A stretch of 64,000 bases of DNA. Source: Streptomyces collinus Tu 365. Its GTDB lineage: Bacteria > Actinomycetota > Actinomycetes > Streptomycetales > Streptomycetaceae. Every line of letters begins with the position of its first letter. Positions within the stretch are counted from its first letter, which is position 1. The translations under genes were made by a program, and so were the position numbers. The notes below the pieces were generated by a model. It was given only the letters and a program-made list of their open reading frames with translations. It was not told the DNA's origin and did not search any database. The DNA lies in NCBI RefSeq assembly GCF_000444875.1, contig NC_021985.1, forward strand, positions 7,460,170 through 7,524,169. Direction: 5' to 3'. Positions 16,952-24,894 of the stretch are shown here, piece by piece.

Positions 16952-17881
16952 ATGCCGGAACAGACCACCGACCGCTCCGCCCTGCGCGGCGACTGCGCCC
17001 AGTGCTTCGGGCTGTGCTGCGTCGCCCTGCCGTTCTCCGCCTCCGCGGACTTCGCCGTGGACAAGCCCGCGGGCAGGCCCTGCGCCAACCTCCGCGGCGA
17101 CCACCGCTGCGGCATCCACGCCGAGCTGCGCGCGAAGGGCTTCACGGGCTGCACGGTCTACGACTGCTTCGGCGCCGGCCAGAAGGTCTCGCAGATCACC
17201 TTCGGCGGCCAGGACTGGCGCACCGGCCCCGCGGAGCACGCCCGCCGGATGTTCGACACCTTCCCCGTCGTCCGCCAGCTGCACGAACTGCTGTGGTACC
17301 TCACCGAGGCACTGGGTCTGGAGGCCGCCCGGCCCGTCCACCCCGACCTGCGCCGGGCCCTGGAGGAGACCGAACGGCTCACCCGGGGCACCCCGCAGGA
17401 GCTGGCCGCGCTGGACGTCGCGGCGCACCGGCAGGAGGTCAACGTGCTCCTGCTTCGCACCAGTGAGCTGGCCCGGGCGGGCGTCCCCGCGCCGGAGGGG
17501 AAGCCGGACACGGGCGGCCACGGCAGGAGCGGCAAGGGCGGCAACGGCCGGAACGGCAAGGCCGGGAAGTCCGGGAAGTCCGGGAAGTCCGGCGCCAGGG
17601 ACCGCCGGAATGCCGACCTCATCGGCGCCCGGCTGCGCGGTGCCGACCTGCGCGGAGTCAGCCTGCGCGGTGCCTACCTGATCGCCGCCGACCTCACCGG
17701 AGCGGACCTGCGCGACGCCGACATGATCGGCGCCGACCTGCGCGACGCCGACCTCACCGACGCCGACCTCACCGGCGCGTTCTTCCTCACCCAGCCGCAG
17801 GTGAACGCGGCCCGGGGGAGTGCCGGCACCCGGCTGCCCGGGTCAGTCACCCGCCCCGCGCACTGGACAGCGGGCGGCTGA
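16952..17881 (+). CDS. Cys-cluster / pentapeptide-repeat protein
   Basis: A 309-residue protein in three parts. Residues 15-60 carry a cysteine cluster (C15, C18, C22, C23, then further Cys to about residue 70) like YkgJ-type zinc/iron-chelating domains. A Gly/Lys/Ser/Arg linker at about 190-212 includes three GKS repeats. Residues about 215-272 are A(D/N)LxG pentapeptide repeats (ADLRGVSLRG, ADLTGADLRD), which fold as a right-handed beta-helix. A TAGGCT -10 box lies 7 bases before the ATG and no Shine-Dalgarno is seen, so the mRNA may be leaderless. The 3' end overlaps the convergent P450 gene by 39 bases. Function unknown. Confidence 0.85.
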   Translation: MPEQTTDRSALRGDCAQCFGLCCVALPFSASADFAVDKPAGRPCANLRGDHRCGIHAELRAKGFTGCTVYDCFGAGQKVSQITFGGQDWRTGPAEHARRMFDTFPVVRQLHELLWYLTEALGLEAARPVHPDLRRALEETERLTRGTPQELAALDVAAHRQEVNVLLLRTSELARAGVPAPEGKPDTGGHGRSGKGGNGRNGKAGKSGKSGKSGARDRRNADLIGARLRGADLRGVSLRGAYLIAADLTGADLRDADMIGADLRDADLTDADLTGAFFLTQPQVNAARGSAGTRLPGSVTRPAHWTAGG

Positions 17882-19363
17882 GCCGGGGCCGTCGTCCGGG
17901 ACGGTGACCGGGGCCGGTGCGGGCGCGGGACGCCGCTCCAGCCGCAGCCGTAGCCCTTCCGGCATGACGGTCAGCCGCTCGGTCACCCGGAGCCGGTATC
18001 CGGGCTCGGGCCGCAGGTCGTAGCGGCGCAGCAGCAGCCCGAGCACGAGCGTCGCCTCGTGCAGGGCGAACTGGCGGCCGATGCAGGCCCGCGCGCCGGT
18101 GCCGAACGGCTTGAAGGTGTGCGGCGGCCGGGCTCGTACGGCGCCCGCCTCGAAGCGGTCCGGGTCGAACCGCTCCGCGTCCTCGCCCCAGACCTCGCGG
18201 TCGCGGTGCAGCATCGGCAGCAGCACCAGCGCCCACGCGCCGCGCCGCATCGGGTGCTCCCCGGCGAGGACGGTGTCCTGCTTGGCCTCCCGGGCGTAGG
18301 CGGGCGCGGTCGGCCACAGCCGCAGCGACTCGTCCAGCACCCGGCGGACGTAGCGCAGCTTGGCGACCTGGTCGTAGCCGGGTTCGGCGGTGTCGCCCCA
18401 GACGCGGTCCACCTCGGCGCGGGCCCTGGCGGCTACCTCGGGGTGCCGGGCCAGGTAGTACAGGGCGAAGGAGAGCGCGCCCGAGGTGGTCTCGTGGCCC
18501 GCCACCAGGAACGTGATCACCTGCTTGCGGACGTTCTCGGCCGACAGCCGCTCGCCGGTCTCCGGGTGGGCCGTGGCCAGCATCCGGTCCAGCAGGTCGC
18601 CGTCACCGCCGCCGGAGCGCCGGCGGGCCGCCACCAGGCCGTCCACCGTGCGGTTGAGGTGGGCGATGTCGGCCGCGTTGCGCCGTGCGGGGCCGCGCAG
18701 CAGCAGCGGGGCGAGCGGCACGGGGACGCTGTTCAGCCGCTGCGCGTAGGTCAGCGTGCCCACCATCGCCCGGACGAAGGGGTGCGGCCGGTCCCGCTCG
18801 AAGGACCCGAAGTCGTGGCCGAAACCGGTGCGCGCGATGGTCTCCAGGGTCAGCTTGGTCATGTCGCCGGGCACGTCCACCGGCCGTCCGGCGGCCAGCT
18901 CCCGGTCCCAGTGGCCGGTCAGCCGCGCGGCCACCGCCAGCATCATGCCGTGGTAGCCCGCCATGGCCTCGCGGCTGAAACCGGGCGCCAGGACGTCGTG
19001 CGCGAGCTGCCAGTTGGACTCGTGGTTGTACGCCGTGAACAGGCCGTCCCCGGCCACCGGGCGCAGGTTGGCGACCCCGAGGCCCACGTGCTTGGCGAAC
19101 CGGGACTCGTCGGAGAGGTCGGCGACCAGCCGCGAACCCCACAGGAACACGAACTCGTTCCCGAAGACCCGGCGCCGGAAGACGGGGCCCAGCTCGCGCG
19201 CGAAGCGCATCGAGTCCTGCAGCGGCCGGTGCCGGTCGACACCGAGCACGTCGCCGAGCAGCGGCACCCGGCGCGGCGGGTGCGGGATGCGGCGCAGTGC
19301 GGGCCAGCCCTGCTCGGCACTGCGGAACCCCTTCGGCAGCCCGGCCTCCGTCGTCTCCGCCAT
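17843..19363 (-). CDS. Cytochrome P450, CYP102-like heme domain without reductase
   Basis: A 506-residue P450. Key sites are the I-helix oxygen-binding motif AGHETTSG (about 288), ESLRLWPTAP with the ExxR pair (about 344), and the heme loop FGTGARACIGRQFALHEA (Cys about 424). The heme-loop and the ETTSGALSFALYYL stretch resemble the heme domain of fatty-acid hydroxylase CYP102 (P450 BM3), but no FMN/FAD reductase follows, so separate redox partners are needed. S. coelicolor has a comparable stand-alone CYP102B1 (from memory). It is divergent from a TetR regulator. The likely role is fatty-acid or related oxidation, inferred. Confidence 0.9.
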   Translation of the reverse strand: MAETTEAGLPKGFRSAEQGWPALRRIPHPPRRVPLLGDVLGVDRHRPLQDSMRFARELGPVFRRRVFGNEFVFLWGSRLVADLSDESRFAKHVGLGVANLRPVAGDGLFTAYNHESNWQLAHDVLAPGFSREAMAGYHGMMLAVAARLTGHWDRELAAGRPVDVPGDMTKLTLETIARTGFGHDFGSFERDRPHPFVRAMVGTLTYAQRLNSVPVPLAPLLLRGPARRNAADIAHLNRTVDGLVAARRRSGGGDGDLLDRMLATAHPETGERLSAENVRKQVITFLVAGHETTSGALSFALYYLARHPEVAARARAEVDRVWGDTAEPGYDQVAKLRYVRRVLDESLRLWPTAPAYAREAKQDTVLAGEHPMRRGAWALVLLPMLHRDREVWGEDAERFDPDRFEAGAVRARPPHTFKPFGTGARACIGRQFALHEATLVLGLLLRRYDLRPEPGYRLRVTERLTVMPEGLRLRLERRPAPAPAPVTVPDDGPGSAARCPVRGAGD

Positions 19364-19392
19364 GACGCGATCTCCCTTGATCCCGCGGACCG

Positions 19393-19428
19393 TTGAACCT
19401 GTGACGAGCGTGTTGTACGTGGGTTCAA
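19393..19428. promoter_or_regulatory. Inverted repeat between P450 and TetR genes
   Basis: Arms TTGAACC (19393-19399) and GGTTCAA (19422-19428) are perfect complements separated by 22 bases, within the 119-base divergent spacer. Just downstream, TAAAGT (19471-19476) sits six bases before the TetR ATG. The repeat could be an operator for the TetR regulator. The spacing is long for a single TetR dimer, so it could also be two half-sites or chance. Confidence 0.4.
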
Positions 19429-19482
19429 TAACGTGTTTCAGTGTGGGCCGCTTGTTGAATCGGCGTCAAGTAAAGTGACGGC

Positions 19483-20088
19483 ATGCCCGCGAACCAGGGG
19501 GAGCGCACCCGGCGCAGACTCAGCACCGGGGAGCGGCGTGAGCAACTGCTGTCGGTCGGCGCGAAGCTGTTCTCGGAGAGCCCGTACGACGACGTGTTGA
19601 TCGAGCAGGTCGCCGAGATCGCCGGGGTGTCCCGCGGGCTGCTCTACCACTACTTCCCGGCCAAACGGGAGTTCTTCGCCGCGGTCGTGGAGCGCGAGAG
19701 CGAGCGGATGCTGCGCATGACGGCGGCCGTGCCCGGGATGCCGGTGCGCGAACAGCTCACCGCCGGTCTCGACACCTATCTGGCCTACGTCCAGGCCCAC
19801 GCCCACGGATTCCGCGCCTTCCACCGGGCCGACGCGGCCGGCGACCAGGCCGTGCGCCGTGTCTACCGGCGGGCCCTCGCCGCGCAGGAGGCGCAGATCC
19901 TCGCCGCCCTGGCCGCCGACCCCGAGTTCGGGTCCGCGTTCGCGGGCACGCCCCGGGTGCGTCTCGCGGTGCGCGGCTGGCTCGCGTTCACCACGGCCGT
20001 CTGCCTGGAGTGGCTGCGGGACGGCGAGCTGACCCGGGAGCAGGTCCGGGACCTGTGCGCACGCGCCCTGCTGGGCGTCATCGTCTGA
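19483..20088 (+). CDS. TetR-family regulator of the adjacent P450
   Basis: A 201-residue regulator. The N-terminal helix-turn-helix is at about residues 20-65 (GERREQLLSVGAKLF, EIAGVSRGLLYHYFPAKREFF). The C-terminal ligand domain fits the TetR_C family seen with fatty-acid or drug regulators. It is divergent from the CYP102-like gene. This mirrors Bacillus megaterium, where the TetR protein Bm3R1 represses CYP102A1. A TAAAGT box six bases before the ATG and the absence of a Shine-Dalgarno suggest a leaderless mRNA. Control of the P450 is an inference from layout. Confidence 0.9.
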   Translation: MPANQGERTRRRLSTGERREQLLSVGAKLFSESPYDDVLIEQVAEIAGVSRGLLYHYFPAKREFFAAVVERESERMLRMTAAVPGMPVREQLTAGLDTYLAYVQAHAHGFRAFHRADAAGDQAVRRVYRRALAAQEAQILAALAADPEFGSAFAGTPRVRLAVRGWLAFTTAVCLEWLRDGELTREQVRDLCARALLGVIV

Positions 20089-20098
20089 GGGGGCGTGG

Positions 20099-20149
20099 TT
20101 GGCGCGCGCCCGGATCTCCGATAGGTTAGGCAAGGCTTACCTAAGGAGG
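20099..20149 (+). promoter_or_regulatory. Promoter with DmdR/IdeR-type iron box
   Basis: TTGGCG (20099-20104), 17 bases, then TAGGTT (20122-20127). The 19-bp element TTAGGCAAGGCTTACCTAA (20126-20144) matches the actinobacterial iron-box consensus TTAGGTTAGGCTNACCTAA at nearly all positions and runs into the ribosome site AGGAGG (20144-20149). Bound iron repressor would cover the -10 box and start point. Derepression in low iron is expected. Confidence 0.85.
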
Positions 20150-20156
20150 TCTCGGG

Positions 20157-20885
20157 ATGGGTGACACGCAGGACTGGGCGGCCGGACCCGGCGCGGCGCA
20201 GCGGGCACGGTCGGTGCTCGCCACCGCGTGGTCGTGCGCGGTGACCGCGGACGGCGCCCGCGAGGAGTACGTCGGCGCGCACACCGTGACCGAGGACGGC
20301 GGGGTGCTCCTCGACGCCCCCGAGGACGGCGCGCTGGTCACGGCCGCGCTGTGCGCGCCGCGCGGAGAGCCGTCCGCCGTACTGGAGTTCGCCGACGCGG
20401 CCCCCGTACCGGTGCGCGACCGGATCCGGGCCAGGGTGTGGCTGGCCGGCTGGTTCACCCCGGTCGCGGGCGGCCCGCTGCTGTTCCGGCCCACGCGCGT
20501 GGTGCTGCGCCGGCCCTCGGGCGCCGTGCTCGTCGACCTCGCCGAGTTCGCCGCCGCCCGGCCCGACCCGCTGGCCGCCGCCGAGGCCCGGCTGCTCACC
20601 CACCTCGCCGCCGCCCACCCGGACGCCGTCGAGCGGCTCACCCGCCTGGTGCGCCCCGAGAGCCTGCACGCCGCGACCCGGGTCACGCCCCTGGCCGTCG
20701 ACCGGCACGGTCTCACCCTGCGCGTCGAACGCGTCCGCGCCCACGGCGACGTGCGGCTGGCGTTCCACGCGCCCGCCGACGACGTCACACAGCTCACCGA
20801 GCGCATGCACGCGCTGCTCGCCCGGGCGAGCGCCGCCGCCTGCCCGCGCGCCCTACAGCGGCAGCGCGCAGACGGCGACGGGTGA
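20157..20885 (+). CDS. DUF2470 protein under iron control (heme/iron-linked)
   Basis: A 242-residue protein. The N-terminal half resembles a PPOX-like split barrel. The C-terminal half has the DUF2470 layout, starting around AEARLLTHLAAAHPDAVERL and ending near VRLAFHAPADDVTQLTERMHALL. DUF2470 occurs at the C-terminus of HugZ-type heme-utilisation proteins. An iron box overlaps its ribosome site, supporting a role in iron or heme use. No heme-binding histidine can be assigned with confidence. The 3' end overlaps the convergent lactonase gene by 33 bases. Confidence 0.85.
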   Translation: MGDTQDWAAGPGAAQRARSVLATAWSCAVTADGAREEYVGAHTVTEDGGVLLDAPEDGALVTAALCAPRGEPSAVLEFADAAPVPVRDRIRARVWLAGWFTPVAGGPLLFRPTRVVLRRPSGAVLVDLAEFAAARPDPLAAAEARLLTHLAAAHPDAVERLTRLVRPESLHAATRVTPLAVDRHGLTLRVERVRAHGDVRLAFHAPADDVTQLTERMHALLARASAAACPRALQRQRADGDG

Positions 20886-22052
20886 CGCGAACGGCTCGCC
20901 CGCCGCGCGCAGTTCTCCGGTGTCCGGATCCACCCGGAAGACAGTGACCGTGCCGGAACGCTGGTTCGCCGCGAACAGCAGCCGGCCGTCCGGCGAGAAG
21001 GCGATCTGCCGGGGGAAGTCGCCGCCGGCCGGCACCGTGCCCAGCAGGCGCAGTGCGGCCCCGCCCTCCTCGACGGCGTACCGCGCGATGCTGTTGTCGC
21101 CGCGGTTGGCGAGGAAGGCGTACGCGCCGTTCGCGGTCACCAGGATCTGCGCCGGGTAGTTGGTGCCGCCGCCCGAACCCGTCGGCTGCGGCGCGCCGAT
21201 CGTCAGCCGGCCGGTCGCCGGGTCGTAGCCGCAGACCGTGACGGTGTCGTCGACCTCGTTGGCCAGGTAGGCGTGGCGGCCGTCCGGGTGGAAGGTCAGA
21301 TGGCGGGGACCGGCGCCCGGCCGGGTGCGCGCCCGGGCGACCTCGGTCAGCGTGCCCTTCGCCTGGTCGAGCCGGTAGGTGTAGACCGTGTCGGTCCCCA
21401 GGTCGACGGCGAGGACATGGCCGCCGTCGGGGGCGGTGACGACCTGGTGCGCGTGCGGGCCCTGCTGGCCCGGTCCGGGCGGCGGGCTCGTGTGCGTCAC
21501 CCGGTCCGTGCGCTCACCGAGGGCGCCCGTGGCGTCGATCGGGTGCACGGCGACACTCCCCGACCCGTAGTCGGCGCTCAGCAGCCACCGCCCGCTCGGG
21601 TGGACCGAGAGGTGGCACGGCCCGGCGCCGCCCGTGCTCCGGCTGCCGAGGACGCGCCGGTCCGCCAGGCGCACCGCGCTCACCGCGCCGTCCGGGCGCT
21701 CGTCGACCGCGTACACCGTGCGGCCGTCGGGGTGCGCCGCGAGGTACGACGGGTCGGGCACCCGCGCCAGCGTCCCCGCGCCGGTGACCGCGCCCGTCGC
21801 CGGGTCGTACGAGGCCAGACCGATGCCGCTGCCGCCGCCCTCGGCCGAGGTGTACGTGCCGAGGAGGAGCGGGCGCCGGCGGTCGTCGCGCCGGGGCGGC
21901 CGGGCCGCCGGGCGCTCCCGCGCGGCCGGGGCCCGCTCCGCCGGGGGCGCCGCGGGCGCGGGCACCGCCACCACCACCGCCGTGCCCGCCGCGGCGCCCA
22001 CGAACCGGCGCCTGCTCCAGCCTGCCCGCGCCGCCCGCGCGTCCGTCTCCAT
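20853..22052 (-). CDS. Secreted lactonase-family beta-propeller protein (Tat signal)
   Basis: A 399-residue protein of the YbhE/carboxy-cis,cis-muconate cyclase lactonase family. The N-terminus has a twin-arginine signal (SRRRFVGAAAGTAVVVAV) followed by a Pro/Arg-rich linker. The rest is a seven-bladed propeller with repeats such as PSYLAAHPDGRTVYAVDE, HLSVHPSGRWLLSADYGS and QIAFSPDGRLLFAANQ. Family members hydrolyse sugar lactones, but the exported location makes 6-phosphogluconolactone unlikely as substrate. The ATG at 22052 is preferred; a GTG at 22094 would add 14 poorly supported residues. Substrate unknown. Confidence 0.85.
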   Translation of the reverse strand: METDARAARAGWSRRRFVGAAAGTAVVVAVPAPAAPPAERAPAARERPAARPPRRDDRRRPLLLGTYTSAEGGGSGIGLASYDPATGAVTGAGTLARVPDPSYLAAHPDGRTVYAVDERPDGAVSAVRLADRRVLGSRSTGGAGPCHLSVHPSGRWLLSADYGSGSVAVHPIDATGALGERTDRVTHTSPPPGPGQQGPHAHQVVTAPDGGHVLAVDLGTDTVYTYRLDQAKGTLTEVARARTRPGAGPRHLTFHPDGRHAYLANEVDDTVTVCGYDPATGRLTIGAPQPTGSGGGTNYPAQILVTANGAYAFLANRGDNSIARYAVEEGGAALRLLGTVPAGGDFPRQIAFSPDGRLLFAANQRSGTVTVFRVDPDTGELRAAGEPFASPVAVCALPL

Positions 22053-22162
22053 CCCGCACCTCAGGTCGTCGGTCGCCCCCTGCGTGACAGCCACCTTGGC
22101 GCGGATGCGCCGTCAAAGGCAAGAACGGCAACACCCGTTGCGCGCAGTGCAACGGCCGTGGT

Positions 22163-23233
22163 TCACCAGTCCCCGTCCTCGACCGGCTTCCCGGGCGCGT
22201 CCTTCAACGGGAGCACCTGGCCCGCCGACGGCTGCTGCCACGGGTCCAGGTCGTCGCCGAGCCAGTCACCGACCGGCTTGACCCCACCCAGGGTGTCCGT
22301 GGGGTCCAGGTCCGCGGCGTCCTCGTCGTAGTAGTCGAACCACGGCAGTCCCGCGCTGGTGTACGCCGCCCGGTCCACCGGGGACGGCGGCGGCGCCTCG
22401 CCGGTGATGCGGCGCCACTCCGGAGGCGTCACCAGGTGCACGAACACCCGCCCGGCGGGCGTCTCGGCCCAGTCCGAGAGCGGCCGGTCGTCCCGGTAGA
22501 CCTCCTGGCGCATCGAGCCGCCGACGCCCAGACCCATGGCCGCCGCGCGCCGCGGGGGCGCCCCGGCCGCCGCGGGTGCCGGCGGGGGGCCGCCCGGCGC
22601 GGGCGCCGCCATCGGCGCGGGCGCCCCGAAACCGGCCACCGGCATCGGCCCGCCGTACCCGCCCGGCGCCGGCATCGACCGCTCACGCTCGCGCTCCCGG
22701 AGCCGCCAGTCGGCCAGGACGTCCGGCCGCAGCGGGAACGACTGCAGCTGCACGCCGCCCCACACCTCCTCGCCGGTGACCTGGCCCTCCACGGTCGCCC
22801 CGAGACCCAGCGGCACGGCGACGAACTGGCGGACCGTCCCCTTGCCGGAGTTGATGCCGTCCAGCCACGGCTGACGGGGCAGCACCACGTAGTTCTGCGG
22901 GTCGCGGGCCGGCCGCCCCCGCCACGGCTCGCCGGAGACCGCGCACACCTTGCCCACGCCCACCTGGAGGGCGGCCGGCTCCGCCGTGCCGGCGAAACTC
23001 AGCCACATGGCCTCCCGCAGGTACACCGGGAGCATCACGCCCCCGCGCGCCCGCCATTCCTCAGGCACCCGGTCGGCGTGGTCGGCCACCCGCCGGACCG
23101 GGAACTCGCCCAGCCCCGGCGGCAGCGGGTGCGTACCCGTCTCGGGCAGCCGCAGCGTGCGGATGAACCGCACCGCCACACCACCCGGCAGCCGCAGCGT
23201 GTTCCCGTCGATCCGTACCCCGGATCCGGCCAT
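22163..23233 (-). CDS. Hypothetical protein with Pro/Ala-rich middle
   Basis: A 356-residue protein I do not recognise. Residues about 1-175 look folded (GVAVRFIRTLRLPETGTHPLPPGLGEFP, AMWLSFAG, RQPWLDGINSGKGTVRQFVAVPLG). A low-complexity Gly/Pro/Ala segment spans about 190-240, and the C-terminus (about 250-356) is acidic with many Trp and Asp residues. There is no signal peptide or membrane segment. The ATG at 23233 follows a G-rich ribosome site. It lies 45 bases after the FUSC-type gene on the same strand, so co-transcription is likely. Confidence 0.8.
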   Translation of the reverse strand: MAGSGVRIDGNTLRLPGGVAVRFIRTLRLPETGTHPLPPGLGEFPVRRVADHADRVPEEWRARGGVMLPVYLREAMWLSFAGTAEPAALQVGVGKVCAVSGEPWRGRPARDPQNYVVLPRQPWLDGINSGKGTVRQFVAVPLGLGATVEGQVTGEEVWGGVQLQSFPLRPDVLADWRLRERERERSMPAPGGYGGPMPVAGFGAPAPMAAPAPGGPPPAPAAAGAPPRRAAAMGLGVGGSMRQEVYRDDRPLSDWAETPAGRVFVHLVTPPEWRRITGEAPPPSPVDRAAYTSAGLPWFDYYDEDAADLDPTDTLGGVKPVGDWLGDDLDPWQQPSAGQVLPLKDAPGKPVEDGDW

Positions 23234-23278
23234 CGGCCCGCCCCCTCGCATCACGCGCCGGCCCCGCCCGGCGCTCCC

Positions 23279-24532
23279 TCACGGAGAACGCTCGCCGACC
23301 CCCGTACGGTTCCGCCACAGCTGGTCCTGGACGCCGAGGCGCTCGCGCACCCGGGTCATCCGCGGCAGCTTCACCCGCTGCTCCCGGGACACCCGGTCCA
23401 GCTCCTCGAAGAGCCGGCGGGTGCGGTGCTCGGTGTCGAGCTCGTCGATCATCCGGTTCGCCTCGGTCAGCACAGCACCCAGCAGCTGCCAGTTCTCCCA
23501 GTCCGCGCGTACCTCCTCCCGCAGCAGCTCGGCGAGCCGGTCACGGGTGCCGGCCGCGCTGTGCAGCTCGGCCGTCAGCCGCGCCTCCGCCGACTCGGCG
23601 TTCTCGCTCAGATGGGTGGTCACCAGCACCGCGAAGCTGACCACCGCGTCGGCGATCTCCGCGAGGAGCTGCTCCACCAGGGCCCCGACCCGGGGCGGGA
23701 ACAGCTCCTCGGAGCCCCGCGCCTTCGCCAGGTCCGTGAAGGTGCGGGCGAGGACCCGCAGCACCACGGTGCAGATCTCCAGGGTGTCCAGACCCGTGCG
23801 CAGCACCACCCGGTGCAGCAGTCCCTCCTTCACCCTGGGGTTGAGGCGCAGGCTGTCCTCGGCCTGCCGCAGCGCCGCGTCCACCTGGACGATGTCGTGG
23901 TCGAGCCGGCGCGCCTCGTGCAGCCGCTCGGCGGCCAGCTCCCACGGGGTGCGGCCCGCCGCCTCCTCACCCGTGCGCAGCATCAGCTGCCGGATCCGGC
24001 GGGCCAGGTCCTCGATCGACTGCCCGGCCTGGTCCAGCCACACCGGTGGCGGCAGCAGCAGGTTGCAGGCCATCCCGACCACCGCGCCGATCAGCGTCTC
24101 CACGATCCGCGCCCAGGCGGTGAAGCCGACGGTGGTCACGCCGAGCACCAGCATCGCGCTGATCGCCACCTCGGCCACGTACTCGTCGACCCGCACCAGG
24201 TGCCCCACCGCCAGTGACGCCACGATCAGCAGCGCGAGGCTCCACCAGGTCAGGCCCACCAGGAGACTGAAGGCGATGGCGACCAGGACGCCGGCCACCA
24301 CCGAGTTCACCCGGCGGATGCCGTTGGTGAGGGTGGCGTAGAAGGTGACCTGGACGACCAGCAGGGCGGTGAGGGGCGCCGTCAGCGGAGCGGGTTCCGG
24401 GCTCAGCCGGAGCGCGATGACGTAGGCGATCGTCGCCGCGGTGGCCGATCGCAGAGTCTGGACGACCACCGGTTCCCGGCGGCGCAGGATCAAACGCCGC
24501 AGTTCCGCGGTCCACTTCCGTACGTCGAGCAT
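23279..24532 (-). CDS. FUSC / aromatic acid exporter-like membrane protein
   Basis: A 417-residue protein. The N-terminal half has about six hydrophobic segments (residues 25-165), with the motif TALLVVQVTFYATLTNGIRR and VVAGVLVAIAFSLLVGL characteristic of the FUSC/ArAE family. The C-terminal half is a soluble, charged helical domain (about 170-400). Family members are proposed to export aromatic carboxylic acids or similar compounds; the substrate here is unknown. A perfect 8-bp inverted repeat lies about 45 bases upstream of the start. Confidence 0.85.
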   Translation of the reverse strand: MLDVRKWTAELRRLILRRREPVVVQTLRSATAATIAYVIALRLSPEPAPLTAPLTALLVVQVTFYATLTNGIRRVNSVVAGVLVAIAFSLLVGLTWWSLALLIVASLAVGHLVRVDEYVAEVAISAMLVLGVTTVGFTAWARIVETLIGAVVGMACNLLLPPPVWLDQAGQSIEDLARRIRQLMLRTGEEAAGRTPWELAAERLHEARRLDHDIVQVDAALRQAEDSLRLNPRVKEGLLHRVVLRTGLDTLEICTVVLRVLARTFTDLAKARGSEELFPPRVGALVEQLLAEIADAVVSFAVLVTTHLSENAESAEARLTAELHSAAGTRDRLAELLREEVRADWENWQLLGAVLTEANRMIDELDTEHRTRRLFEELDRVSREQRVKLPRMTRVRERLGVQDQLWRNRTGVGERSP

Positions 24533-24894
24533 CCCTTGGCCTGTTCCCCATCCTCACCCGGGTCGAACGTGCCCATTTGCGGACCGGAGCTGTCCGCAAG
24601 GAGTCCTGTACCGATCAGATCGATCAGGGCACCAGGTGAGGGGACCAGCCCGGGGCCGGTCGGGGTGGGCGACGGGCCCGAAGGCGGCGGGGTACTCACC
24701 CGGGTGCACGCCTGCCTGCGGGAAGCGGTGGGCGGGGTACCGGCCCACGGCGTGGCGCGCGCCCGCCGTCCGCCGGGCGGACCGTACGGCCCCCACGGCC
24801 ACCGGCGCCCGGCCGGGCACCGGCGCTTTTCGGCCGGACGGCCGGCCCCGCGCGGCGGGCCGACGTGCGGGCGCTGCCGCGCGGACGTGCGGGC
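24533..24894. other. Gene-free gap with an 8-bp inverted repeat
   Basis: This 362-base stretch separates the FUSC gene start from the FBP gene end. A perfect inverted repeat, TTGCGGAC (24577-24584) and GTCCGCAA (24592-24599) with a 7-base spacer, lies upstream of the FUSC gene; it could be an operator. A GATC-rich stretch (24618-24635) follows. The rest is Arg/Gly-coding-like GC-rich sequence without a credible gene. Confidence 0.5.

Noticed and set aside
18059..19396. Long plus-strand open frame antisense to the CYP102-like P450 (445 codons)
   Set aside because: Gln/Gly/Val/His-rich shadow frame with no motif; the P450 on the other strand has all its family motifs.
24490..24699. Minus-strand frame of 69 codons (MSTPPPSGPSPTPTGP...)
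   Set aside because: Third-position GC is only about two-thirds, far below real genes here. It contains the 8-bp inverted repeat and overlaps the FUSC gene start. More likely promoter DNA.
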